From: Saprospiraceae bacterium
GTDB lineage: Bacteria > Bacteroidota > Bacteroidia > Chitinophagales > Saprospiraceae
Assembly: GCA_022844565.1 (NCBI GenBank)
Contig: JALHLK010000002.1
Span: forward strand, 224,043 to 288,042
Length of the DNA stretch: 64,000 bases
Reading direction: 5' to 3'
A program made the translations under genes and the position numbers. Shown one piece after another: positions 27,208 to 34,967 of this stretch. Numbering within the stretch: position 1 is the stretch's first letter; every line of letters starts with the position of its first letter. The notes under the pieces were generated by a model. The model had not been told where the DNA came from and did no database searches. It saw only the letters and a program-made list of their open reading frames with translations.

Positions 27208-28188
27208 TTGCAAACTTTAACTATTAAAGACATAGCCAAAGCTTTGGGTGTTTCGACCTCTACGGTGTCACGAGCATTAAGAGACAGTCATGAGATTAAT
27301 CCACTCACCAAATTGAAAATAATAGAATATGCAAAATCTATTCATTTTATCCCCAATCCCATGGCTGTGAGTCTTAGAGGAAAAATAAATAAATCTATAG
27401 CCATCATTGTCCCGACACTACACAATAGTTTTTTTTCTGAAGTAATTGAAGGTATTGATTCCGTTGCACACGAAAAAGGTTATCATCTTACCATTTTTCA
27501 GACCCACGAATCATTTGAGAGAGAAGTTGAAGAAATACATCAAGCTATTGGAAGAAGAGTTGATGGTATAGCCATCTCTATATCAGGTTCTACAAATAAT
27601 TTTGATCATTTAGCGAATTTAGTCGATGCGAAATTTCCTCTTGTTTTTTTTGATAGAGTACCTGACTTGACTGATACTCCTAAGATAACAATTGATAATT
27701 TAACTTTGGCTTATGAATGTACACAAAAGATTATTGACAAAGGAGCAAAAAAGATAGCACACATCACCACACCATTGATTTTAAAAAATATTAAAGAGCG
27801 CTTTGACGGTTTTTTAAAATGTTTAAAAGACAATAGTATTGATTTTGACAGTAATTTGCTTAAAGTTTGTCATTTTGACCCCAAAGAGGCAGAAGAGGCG
27901 GTGATAGAATTGCTTAAAAATGATGAAATAGACGCGATTTTTACAGGAAGTGATAGAATAACGGTTGATGTATTTAGGGTACTCAAAAAATTATTTCCCG
28001 AAAGGCAGGAAAAAATATTTCAATTTGGGTTTTCCAATCACAATATCGTTGACTTGATTACACCGCCTATATTGGTTGTAAAGCAACCTGCTTTTCAACT
28101 TGGAGTTGTGACTGCTCAAAACCTGCTTCACAATATAGAATGTAAATCTCACAACGCTTGGAAAAAGGAAGATGTTAGGATAAGGTAG
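27208..28188 (+). CDS. LacI-family transcriptional regulator of the pectin locus
   Basis: 326 residues starting at TTG. The N-terminal helix-turn-helix is plain (TIKDIAKALGVSTSTVSRALRDSHEIN), with the hinge region IPNPMAVSLRGK, followed by a periplasmic-binding-protein-like sensor domain (SIAIIVPTLHNSFFSEVIEGID, RRVDGIAISIS, FPLVFFDRVPD, DAIFTGSDRITVDVF). Divergent from susC with an operator-like GCAATCGTTGC between them, so it probably controls this locus in response to a pectin-derived sugar; hexuronates are the usual effectors in such contexts (inference). No ATG starts the domain in frame, so TTG is accepted. Confidence 0.9.
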   Translation: MQTLTIKDIAKALGVSTSTVSRALRDSHEINPLTKLKIIEYAKSIHFIPNPMAVSLRGKINKSIAIIVPTLHNSFFSEVIEGIDSVAHEKGYHLTIFQTHESFEREVEEIHQAIGRRVDGIAISISGSTNNFDHLANLVDAKFPLVFFDRVPDLTDTPKITIDNLTLAYECTQKIIDKGAKKIAHITTPLILKNIKERFDGFLKCLKDNSIDFDSNLLKVCHFDPKEAEEAVIELLKNDEIDAIFTGSDRITVDVFRVLKKLFPERQEKIFQFGFSNHNIVDLITPPILVVKQPAFQLGVVTAQNLLHNIECKSHNAWKKEDVRIR

Positions 28189-28212
28189 TTTTGAAATAAA
28201 AACTTAATAATA

Positions 28213-29538
28213 TCACTCGATTGTAAGATAAGTGGTATCCGTTTCTAATATGGGTACTATATAACCTCCCGTGTCAACAGTAATCTTTGGGTATTTTTTC
28301 ATGATCGGCAGAAACATATTGTAAAAGTCAGATTTATAAAGGAAGATACTTTTTAGATTTGGAGGTAAATTGGAAATTTTAAGATTGTCGTTTACTCCTT
28401 TTGTTCCGACCAGATTAAGCATCTCCAATTGAGCCATATTTTCGATATTGAGTATGCTTTCTTTTTCAAAAGTACTGTTAGCAAGTTTAAGTTTTAGCAG
28501 ATTTGGCAGTGAGGTGATGGTCTCACAAAATTGGGGTGTGATGGTCTCATTGCCGATTTGTAGCTCGAGAATGTATGGTTTTAAATCATCCAACTCTTTT
28601 AAATCCTTATTTTCAAATTTTGAGATGATGAGTTTATAATAATTTAATTCTTTGTCGATGGGTACGAGTGTAAATCCTTGATCAGATAATTTATTACGTA
28701 CGGTAATTGAGAGTGGTTCGAGTCTAGGAAGAGACGTCTTTTTTTGTGATATATCTGATGTGACGAGTGATAATGATTGTACAATAGGGTCATCTTTAGG
28801 TATATCAGCGACTAATATGCTTTTATCCGCACCATTTTCTATCCACCATTTTATCAATGCAATTTCTTGTGTAGTAGGTTGAGTTTTGCCTTTCGGGGGC
28901 ATATGATGTTCGTCAGACTCGGGCAAAAGCATTCTGAGGTACAATTCACTTTTGTCTAAATCTTTAGCAATGACAACTTGACCAGATTTTCCACCTTTCA
29001 TCAGAAGGTCATATTCGTGCATTTTTAGTCCTCCTTTAGACTTAGCATTATTGTGGCAAGTGATACATTTATCATGCAAAATTGGGTAAATGACATCTTG
29101 GTAAACGGTACCGTTTTTTGTTAAACTATTTTCGTCGTTTTGATTAGATAAATTAAAGAAAAGCTCACCATGTGTCAAACTTCCACCTAAATGCCCAGCT
29201 ACTGTTATTGAAATACCCATTAACCAATACCCATATTTATGCCATTTGGTTAATTGTGGTATGAGCATCAAAAAACTAATCACTGACAACGCCACTCCAG
29301 ACCAAAAATGCCTATCTAGAAGCGTTTCATCAAAATCACTTCCTTTTGGCATAATATACCCTGTCAAAGTGGCAATCAACACAGATCCAAAGCACAATTT
29401 TAACAGTATCGGTAGTAAAGCTTGGATATGTAAATTGGGTCGATAAGTATCTAAGATTTTTAATATCAAGGTCAACACAATAAAGCCTATGGGAAGGTGT
29501 ACTACTAAGGGATGAAATTTTCCGATGAACTCGCTCAT
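28213..29538 (-). CDS. DUF2231-type membrane protein with c-type haem motif and leucine-rich-like tail
   Basis: 441 residues. Residues 1-130 hold four hydrophobic segments of the DUF2231 type (KFHPLVVHLPIGFIVL). Residues about 145-235 form a planctomycete-type cytochrome c domain with a CxxCH haem site (Cys158-Ile-Thr-Cys161-His162) and a distal Met in EHHMPPKG. The last about 150 residues have a regular Leu pattern (LPNLLKLKLANSTF, MAQLEMLNLVGT, LPPNLKSIFLYKS) like leucine-rich repeats. It may be a membrane electron-transfer component. The gene for a sorbosone-dehydrogenase-like enzyme lies divergently upstream. Its ATG overlaps the stop of a possible 47-codon ORF. Confidence 0.8.
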   Translation of the reverse strand: MSEFIGKFHPLVVHLPIGFIVLTLILKILDTYRPNLHIQALLPILLKLCFGSVLIATLTGYIMPKGSDFDETLLDRHFWSGVALSVISFLMLIPQLTKWHKYGYWLMGISITVAGHLGGSLTHGELFFNLSNQNDENSLTKNGTVYQDVIYPILHDKCITCHNNAKSKGGLKMHEYDLLMKGGKSGQVVIAKDLDKSELYLRMLLPESDEHHMPPKGKTQPTTQEIALIKWWIENGADKSILVADIPKDDPIVQSLSLVTSDISQKKTSLPRLEPLSITVRNKLSDQGFTLVPIDKELNYYKLIISKFENKDLKELDDLKPYILELQIGNETITPQFCETITSLPNLLKLKLANSTFEKESILNIENMAQLEMLNLVGTKGVNDNLKISNLPPNLKSIFLYKSDFYNMFLPIMKKYPKITVDTGGYIVPILETDTTYLTIE

Positions 29539-29678
29539 GATGCTTTAAAAGACCAATTATCAATAAAAAAAAGAGAATTCTGTAATAAATCCAAGTACGG
29601 AGATTGTGCCCCAATATCAATTAAAAACAAACAAAGTAAAACACTAAAAGCGATGGTAGGAAACTTTATATTCTTCAT
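29535..29678 (-). CDS. Possible 47-residue membrane or secreted peptide upstream of the DUF2231 gene
   Basis: An ATG at 29678 opens a frame of 47 codons: a short basic start (MKNIK), a hydrophobic stretch about residues 6-24 ending GAQ like a signal peptide, and a tail ending NWSFKAS. Its TGA overlaps the ATG of the DUF2231 gene (ATGA), the arrangement expected for translational coupling. No homologue is recognised, and it could instead be a decayed gene fragment or a leader peptide. Confidence 0.4.
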   Translation of the reverse strand: MKNIKFPTIAFSVLLCLFLIDIGAQSPYLDLLQNSLFFIDNWSFKAS

Positions 29679-29888
29679 TTTAAAATATGTGATGTAGACT
29701 TTGAATGATCAAAAGTATCAAATTTTTGTACAAAATGGAGTCATTTACATCTGTTTTAAAATTTTATTTTGAGAAATTTGTAAATGTGCTAGTTTTTAAA
29801 CACACTCCTGTCAATCAACATATAAAAATATCAAGAAAAACATTAATTTTGAGCTTGATCTATATCACGAATCTTAAAAATTCAAATA

Positions 29889-31055
29889 ATGAAAAAATTA
29901 TACATCGCATTAGGAATTATACTCCTTCTTTTAGCAATTGGTTATTTCATAAAAGAAAAATACTCCATCAATCCCCCTATTAAGTTTAAAGACATTCCTG
30001 AAGATTCTCTGACCATAAAAGCAGCATCACTTAAAATCCCCGAAGGATTTAAGGTTGAGATATTTGCCAGAAATATTAAAGATGCAAGATCTATGTGTTT
30101 GTCTCCTTCGAATACACTTTTTGTAGGAAATCGGGAGGGAGATAAGGTATATGCATTGAGAGATGAGGATAATGATAATATTGCTGAAAAAAAATACGTC
30201 ATTTACAAAGGAGGTAATATGCCTAATGGCGTAGCTTTTAAAGATGGTGCTCTTTATGTAGCGGAGGTGAATAGAATATTGAAGTTCGAAAATATAGAGG
30301 ATAGCCTAGATAAATCACCACAACCTAAGGTGATTTATGACAAATATCCTACCAACAAGTGGCACGGTTGGAAGTATATAGCCTTTGGGCCTGATGGTAA
30401 ACTCTATGTGCCTGTAGGGGTACCATGTAATATCTGTGAAGAAAAGGACAAAGTTTATGGCACAATGACACGAATGAATGATGATGGTACTGATATGGAA
30501 ATTGTGCATCAAGGTATAAGAAATACGGTAGGATTTACATGGCATCCTGACACCAAAAATCTTTGGTTTACAGATAATGGTAGAGATGACTTTGGTGATG
30601 ATAGACCTAATTGCGAATTAAATCATGCAATAAAAGATAGCCTGCACTTTGGATTTCCATACTGCCATGAAGGTGACATACCTGACCCTAAGTTTGGAAC
30701 AAATAAAGATTGTAACGACTACACAAAACCTGTAGCTAAGATGGGGCCACATGTTGCTCCTCTCGGATTAAAATTCGTTAGAAATAGCTATTTTCCAGAA
30801 GCTTTTAATAATCAATTTTACATAGCAAAACATGGTTCGTGGAACCGTAAAGAGAAAATAGGGTATGAAATAGATCGGGTTAAAGTAGACTCATTAGGCA
30901 ATCTGGTAGAAAGAAGTACATTCATCAGTGGTTGGCTTAGTGATGATAAAAAAGATGTGTGGGGGCGCCCAGTCGATATAGAAATATGGAAAGATGGATC
31001 ATTATTGATATCTGATGATTATGCAAATTGCATATATAGAGTGGTGAAGATTTGA
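29889..31055 (+). CDS. Sorbosone dehydrogenase-like (PQQ-type sugar dehydrogenase) protein, membrane-anchored
   Basis: 388 residues. An N-terminal uncleaved or signal segment (MKKLYIALGIILLLLAIGYFI) precedes a six-bladed propeller with glucose/sorbosone dehydrogenase features: IPEGFKVEIFARNIKDARSMCLSP, GNMPNGVAFKDGALYVAEVNRI, WHGWKYIAFGPDGKLYVPVG, RNTVGFTWHPDTKNLWFTDNGRDD, IAKHGSWNRKEKIGY and WGRPVDIEIWKDGSLLISDDYANCIYRV. Such enzymes oxidise aldoses or aldonic derivatives, usually with PQQ, in the periplasm. A c-haem protein gene is adjacent and divergent, a plausible electron acceptor (inference). Substrate unknown. Confidence 0.83.
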   Translation: MKKLYIALGIILLLLAIGYFIKEKYSINPPIKFKDIPEDSLTIKAASLKIPEGFKVEIFARNIKDARSMCLSPSNTLFVGNREGDKVYALRDEDNDNIAEKKYVIYKGGNMPNGVAFKDGALYVAEVNRILKFENIEDSLDKSPQPKVIYDKYPTNKWHGWKYIAFGPDGKLYVPVGVPCNICEEKDKVYGTMTRMNDDGTDMEIVHQGIRNTVGFTWHPDTKNLWFTDNGRDDFGDDRPNCELNHAIKDSLHFGFPYCHEGDIPDPKFGTNKDCNDYTKPVAKMGPHVAPLGLKFVRNSYFPEAFNNQFYIAKHGSWNRKEKIGYEIDRVKVDSLGNLVERSTFISGWLSDDKKDVWGRPVDIEIWKDGSLLISDDYANCIYRVVKI

Positions 31056-31095
31056 TAAAATTTAATGACTGTAATCTTCTGCATTGATTACGTTA

Positions 31096-31168
31096 ATGAT
31101 ATAGAACATATCATATGAAAAAAACTATGAGAGAAGAAGTGGTATGTCGGAATTTCCGATACACCACT
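31096..31168 (+). promoter_or_regulatory. Two strong hairpins in the leader of the DUF3800 gene
   Basis: Hairpin 1: ATGATAT/ATATCAT (31096-31102 with 31108-31114, loop AGAAC). Hairpin 2: a 14-position stem at 31138-31151 with 31155-31168, loop ATT, containing one A-C mismatch and one G-T pair (arms start AGTGGT and end ACCACT). They lie 47 bp before the DUF3800 ATG. No T-run follows, so they are not terminators. Confidence 0.6.
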
Positions 31169-31215
31169 CACCATGGGGCAAATGAAGAAAAAACTATAAA
31201 TGTAAAGCCTTAATA

Positions 31216-32007
31216 ATGTTAGATAAAAAACATTCTTATGAATACCATCGCTTTTTAGATGAAGCAGGTGATTCTACCTTTTTCGGAAAAGGTAAAAGAC
31301 CTATTGTTGGAGATGAAGGAGTTTCAAAGTGTTTTATCTTAGGCATGTTAAAGGTAAAAGAAGACACAAGCGAAGTTAGACAAAAGGTAGAACTGCTACA
31401 GAAAGAAATTATTGAAGATCGGTACTACAATACGCTTCCAAGTATTAAAAAGAAAATTGAAAGTGGTAGATACTTTTTACATGCGACGGATGATATACCT
31501 GAAGTAAGAGAAAAATTTTATAAGTTTATTGATACGATAGACTGTAGTTTTGAGGCTGTTGTCGGAAGAAAAATATACGATATTTTTAGTAATAAACACA
31601 ACAATAAGGAAGTCGAATTCTACGCAGACTTACTTTCTCATTTAATTAAAAACAAGTTTAGTTATAATAAATTGGTTTTGAATATTGCTCACCGCGGTCA
31701 ATCAACATCGAACAAAAATCTTGAGTTTGCATTAGATAAGGCTATTTTTAGAGCAAAAAAAATTAATGAAAATTCGAAGATTGTGTTTAATGTTCAGACT
31801 CCATTAACGGAACCTTTATTAAATATAGCAGATTATTTTTGCTGGGCTGTTCAAAAAGTATTTGAAAGAGGGGAAACACGGTATTATGATTTTCTTCAGG
31901 ATAAAATATCTTTGGTAGTAGATATTTATGACTCAGGAAGCTATGTAGGTAATAAAAATTATTACACTAAAAATAATAGATTAACAAAATCGAACTTGCT
32001 AAAATAA
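31216..32007 (+). CDS. DUF3800 domain protein
   Basis: 263 residues. The DUF3800 signature is present: N-terminal HRFLDEAGDSTFFGKG with acidic residues, central FYKFIDTIDCSFEAVVGRK, LVLNIAHRGQSTSNKNLEFALDKAI, and the C-terminal TPLTEPLLNIADYFCWAVQKVFERGETRYYDFL. Conserved Asp/Glu/Asp positions suggest an RNase H-like or nuclease-type fold, but activity is not established to my knowledge. Such genes are scattered, horizontally mobile, and often lie beside structured RNAs. Here a hairpin-rich leader precedes it and a convergent candidate small RNA abuts its stop codon. Confidence 0.8.
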   Translation: MLDKKHSYEYHRFLDEAGDSTFFGKGKRPIVGDEGVSKCFILGMLKVKEDTSEVRQKVELLQKEIIEDRYYNTLPSIKKKIESGRYFLHATDDIPEVREKFYKFIDTIDCSFEAVVGRKIYDIFSNKHNNKEVEFYADLLSHLIKNKFSYNKLVLNIAHRGQSTSNKNLEFALDKAIFRAKKINENSKIVFNVQTPLTEPLLNIADYFCWAVQKVFERGETRYYDFLQDKISLVVDIYDSGSYVGNKNYYTKNNRLTKSNLLK

Positions 32008-32079
32008 AAAATGCCCATCATTACACTAGAGAGGATACCCTCCCACGACATGGAGTCGACCTTCATGTAGAACAGGCAC
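32004..32079 (-). ncRNA. Candidate small structured RNA convergent with the DUF3800 gene
   Basis: About 76 nt on the minus strand. It starts 3 nt after a TATCTTTG box. The 5' end GTGCCT pairs with GGGCAT near the 3' end (six pairs including two G-T), then a T-run (TTTTTT) ends the transcript. Inside are two further hairpins: CTTCATGT/ACATGGAG-type 8-bp stem (32048-32055 with 32061-32068, one G-T pair) and CCTC/GAGG with loop of four (32031-32034 with 32039-32042). The whole is a three-way junction closed by a terminator-like stem. It has no ORF. I could not assign it to a named family; it lacks the conserved apical motif of SRP RNA. Confidence 0.55.
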
Positions 32080-32081
32080 TG

Positions 32082-32089
32082 CAAAGATA
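32082..32089 (-). promoter_or_regulatory. -7 box for the candidate small RNA
   Basis: TATCTTTG on the minus strand, an exact match to TAnnTTTG, identical to the boxes of the L31 and tRNA-Arg genes. A -33 TTG at proper spacing is not evident. Confidence 0.55.
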
Positions 32090-32225
32090 AGTCATTTTAT
32101 TATTATATACTTGCTTTATGGCCCAATAATGATTTTTTTCGTTAAATAAAGTAAATATTTCGCTTAAAACCACGATTTTAGTTCACTTTTGATCAATTAC
32201 AGACTGGAGCTGATTGTAGAATGTT

Positions 32226-32233
32226 TAACTTTG
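32226..32233 (+). promoter_or_regulatory. -7 box of the HipA-N gene
   Basis: TAACTTTG matches TAnnTTTG, 28 bp before the ATG at 32262. No clear -33 element. Confidence 0.45.
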
Positions 32234-32261
32234 CGTTTCCAAAAACTTAGAAGTATTACTA

Positions 32262-32672
32262 ATGATTGAACGAATAAAAAAGATATTTCAATTGCTCTCA
32301 CTTCATGATACAAACTCTGAAGTACTTAAAGTTAATAAAGAAGGTGAAATAGAAGCGCACATTTTTGTGCTTTTGTATGACAAATTACCTATAGGGGAAT
32401 TGCTATTTAAGGAAGATATTTGGTATTTTTCATATACAGAGATGTTTAAAAAACAATCAAATATTGATGCTATTCCTACTTTTCCAAATAAAGACAAAGT
32501 GTATAAATCGGAAATATTGTGGCCATTCTTTCAAGCACGAATTCCTAGCCTAAAGCAACCAAAAGTACAAGAAATTATTCGTCAAAAAGGAATCAAGGAG
32601 GACGATATCATAACCCTCCTTAAGACTTTTGGATTTCGAAGTATAAACAATCCTTTTATTTTGCAATATTAA
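32262..32672 (+). CDS. Stand-alone HipA N-terminal-domain (HipS-like) protein
   Basis: 136 residues. The pattern matches the N-terminal subdomain of HipA kinases: a glycine-poor start, then LLYDKLPIGELLFKEDIWYFSYTEMF, IDAIPTFPNKDKVYKSEILWPFFQARIPS, and a closing KTFGFRSINNPFILQY. In full HipA proteins this segment precedes the kinase domain; in split HipBST systems a similar small protein acts as antitoxin. No HipT/HipA kinase or HipB-like regulator lies beside it, so it is an orphan here. It has its own -7 box. A role in neutralising a kinase elsewhere is speculation. Confidence 0.7.
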   Translation: MIERIKKIFQLLSLHDTNSEVLKVNKEGEIEAHIFVLLYDKLPIGELLFKEDIWYFSYTEMFKKQSNIDAIPTFPNKDKVYKSEILWPFFQARIPSLKQPKVQEIIRQKGIKEDDIITLLKTFGFRSINNPFILQY

Positions 32673-32760
32673 ATTGAATCAATTTTTTATTGATTTAATC
32701 GTTAAAAACTTACCTAATACAGATTGAGACTCAATCATCCAGGACTTGAGAGCAAAATGA

Positions 32761-32988
32761 TTCTAGTGCTCCGTCCAAATAAAGATCTTAATTAAATGTT
32801 GTTCTTTTTCCAAATCTCTGCGTTAAAAATTCTCAACGTAGCGTTGCTATTTTAGTAGTAGCTGTGCCACGGAGGCCACAGTTCCGTGCTAAAATCGTTT
32901 GCGACGATTTCTTAACGCACTTCATCTTGATATTTGAAAAAATTACTGCCATTTTAATTTAAGTCTTTATCTAGACGGAGCACTAGAA
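32761..32988. repeat. Non-coding inverted-repeat element, type B
   Basis: Ends are inverted: TTCTAGTGCTCCGTC at 32761-32775 and its exact complement at 32974-32988, with weaker pairing continuing about 70 nt inward (AATAAAG, TTAATTAAA, GCGTTAA). The centre has a CTGTG..CACAG hairpin near 32858-32874 and AAATCGT-TTGCG-ACGATTT at 32892-32910. It fills the 327-bp gap between the HipA-N gene and the AraC gene. No ORF. Confidence 0.8.
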
Positions 32989-32999
32989 ATTTGCAATTC

Positions 33000-33920
33000 T
33001 TATATTTTCCCAATCAACGATACATATACCCTCGGACTACACCCCATCATCCTCTTAAACTGACTATTAAAATTAGAGATAGAATTGTATCCGCTTTCAA
33101 AAGCAATATCACCAATCGTGTATTGATCTTCATTAAGCAGTTTGCAGGCATTGCCTATCCTGATTTCATTCACAAAATCCAAAAAAGTTTTATTAGACCT
33201 TTTTTTGAAATAACGACAAAAGGCCGAAGTGCTCATATTGACAATCTCAGCAACTTCAGATAAGGAAATTTCTTCTTTGAAGTTTTTGAGCACAAATTCA
33301 TGTACTTTTTGCATTCGCTCGGTCTCTGTAATCTTATAGGTATTGACATAACCACTGCTACATATAGGTTGCCAATCACTGGAATTAGATAATTGATGCA
33401 ACAATGCCAGTAAGGTCAATATCCGATCAAATCCCTTTTGAATCACAATTTTCTTTAAGGCAACCACCGTTGCTTCTTGAATATTTCCAGTGAGTACCAT
33501 TCCCCTTGTAGAATGATCGAAGAGTCTCTTAATACTCTGCATCTCCGAGTTTTCTAAAAACTCATTTCCAAGAAAACTCTCTGAAAAATACACTACAATA
33601 CCGTGACTTTTCTGAGGAAATTCTTGATCAAAATACGCTTTATCACTTCTCCAGAGATGAGGTAGATTAGGCCCAATCATGACGGTATCCCCTTGCTCAA
33701 ATGTCTGAATATTATCTCCAATAAATCGCGTACCCGCCCCTTCTATCACCGTAAAAATCTGATAATGTGGGTGAAAATGCCAATTGGGATCAAAGTACTT
33801 GTCTTGTAAGTTGAGAACTGTGATGGCTTCGAATTGGTTTTCGATGTTTTTTCTATTACTTTGGGCATGAGTAAATTTAAATAAAAAATCATAAAATAAA
33901 ATAAATTTATCATAGTACAA
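33000..33920 (-). CDS. AraC-family transcriptional regulator with cupin sensor
   Basis: 306 residues. The N-terminal half is a cupin (DPNWHFHPHYQIFTVIEGAGTRFIGDNIQTFEQGDTVMIGPNLPHLW with the metal/sugar-binding His pattern). The C-terminal about 100 residues hold two helix-turn-helix motifs (ISLSEVAEIVNMSTSAFCRYFKKR and YTIGDIAFESGYNSISNFNSQFKRMMGCSPRVY). Divergent from a sugar isomerase/epimerase gene, so it probably controls that gene in response to a sugar. The first about 25 residues are unusual for the family (aromatic, MYYDKFILFYDF); the true start could lie downstream at a non-ATG codon. Confidence 0.87.
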   Translation of the reverse strand: MYYDKFILFYDFLFKFTHAQSNRKNIENQFEAITVLNLQDKYFDPNWHFHPHYQIFTVIEGAGTRFIGDNIQTFEQGDTVMIGPNLPHLWRSDKAYFDQEFPQKSHGIVVYFSESFLGNEFLENSEMQSIKRLFDHSTRGMVLTGNIQEATVVALKKIVIQKGFDRILTLLALLHQLSNSSDWQPICSSGYVNTYKITETERMQKVHEFVLKNFKEEISLSEVAEIVNMSTSAFCRYFKKRSNKTFLDFVNEIRIGNACKLLNEDQYTIGDIAFESGYNSISNFNSQFKRMMGCSPRVYVSLIGKI

Positions 33921-34028
33921 TTATTAACAAGCCAAATTTTACCCATTTATCCCAAATCCCCCCCATTTTAAGTCAATATCCCGTCAATATTTGCCAAAAT
34001 CACAATAGTATTTACCACATTTATTTCT

Positions 34029-34036
34029 TATTTTTG
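34029..34036 (+). promoter_or_regulatory. -7 box of the sugar epimerase gene
   Basis: TATTTTTG, 32 bp before the ATG at 34069. It places the transcript start after or at the alternative TTG (34042), which supports the ATG. Confidence 0.5.
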
Positions 34037-34068
34037 CCCTATTGTTAAAGTTATCACTCTTATACCAT

Positions 34069-34911
34069 ATGGCTAATACATTAGGAATGAATCTCCTCCT
34101 TTGGGGCACAGAAATAGATCAACGTCTTTTTCCAGTGCTTGATCAAATCAAAGAAATTGGCTTTGGTGGTGTGGAAGTACCTATATTTAATACAAATCCT
34201 GAAGATTGGTCAGCGTGGAGGACTAAATTAGACCAATTGGGCTTAGAACGTATCGCGGTAACCATCAATGGTCCTGGTCAAAATCTGATTAGTGCAGATA
34301 AAAATGAACGAGAGGCTACCATCGCCCGAAATAAACAAGCGTTGGATTGTGCTAAAGTCTTGGGTTCAACACTTCTGACTGGACCTTTTCACTCCGCTTT
34401 GGTAGTTTTTACAGGCAGTAAAGCCACTGATCAAGAAAAAGAATGGGCAAAAGAAGGACTTTGGGAGCTATCTGAATATGCTCAATCCTTAGATATTACT
34501 CTTGGCTTAGAATACCTCAACCGGTTTGAAAGCTATTTGGTCTCTTGTACAGATGAGTTGTTGGAGTTGGTAGACTCTGTCAATCACCCTGCTTGCAAAA
34601 TCATGTTCGATACTTTCCATGCCAATATCGAAGAGAAGGATATGACTGCGGCTATTCATAAAATTGGTGACAAACTCGTACATGTACAACTTTCTGAAAA
34701 TGATCGTGGTACTCTAGGAAGTGGGAGAGTGGAAATTGATACCGTACTTCAAGCGTTAAAAGATATTAATTATCAAGGAATGTTGAGTATTGAAGCGTTT
34801 AGTGAAAAACTTGTGGCTGCCAATATCTGGCGAAAGATGTTTGTTTCGGAGGAGCAGTTGATGAGGGACTCTTTTGCTTTTTTGAATGATCGAATGATTG
34901 TCTCTTCCTGA
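34069..34911 (+). CDS. Sugar isomerase/epimerase, D-tagatose 3-epimerase-like TIM barrel
   Basis: 280 residues from ATG 34069 (MANTLGMNLLLWG); a TTG at 34042 would add nine residues but overlaps the likely transcript start. The four metal ligands of the ketose 3-epimerase family can be seen: Glu in LGLEYLNRFES, Asp in IMFDTFHANIEE, His in LVHVQLSENDRGTLGSG and Glu in LSIEAFSE. The RGTLGSG loop is typical. It would interconvert keto-sugars at C3 in the cytoplasm. The AraC-type regulator is divergent, and a broken SDR gene lies downstream, perhaps once part of the same pathway. Exact substrate is unknown. Confidence 0.82.
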   Translation: MANTLGMNLLLWGTEIDQRLFPVLDQIKEIGFGGVEVPIFNTNPEDWSAWRTKLDQLGLERIAVTINGPGQNLISADKNEREATIARNKQALDCAKVLGSTLLTGPFHSALVVFTGSKATDQEKEWAKEGLWELSEYAQSLDITLGLEYLNRFESYLVSCTDELLELVDSVNHPACKIMFDTFHANIEEKDMTAAIHKIGDKLVHVQLSENDRGTLGSGRVEIDTVLQALKDINYQGMLSIEAFSEKLVAANIWRKMFVSEEQLMRDSFAFLNDRMIVSS

Positions 34912-34967
34912 AAAAAGTTGACTAATTTTAGTTAATAATCCTGCTGTAAATTTAATTATTTTTATTA

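Noticed and set aside
29705..29983. Plus-strand 92-codon ORF ahead of the sorbosone-dehydrogenase-like gene
   Set aside because: It overlaps the real gene by 95 bp in another frame, is of low complexity and shows no family pattern.
32004..32079. SRP (4.5S) RNA
   Set aside because: The conserved GGAAG-type apical loop and flanking AGCAG bulge are missing on either strand.
33746..33946. Separate small gene overlapping the AraC start
   Set aside because: It is an alternative frame of the AraC gene with no domain; the family frame is the other one.
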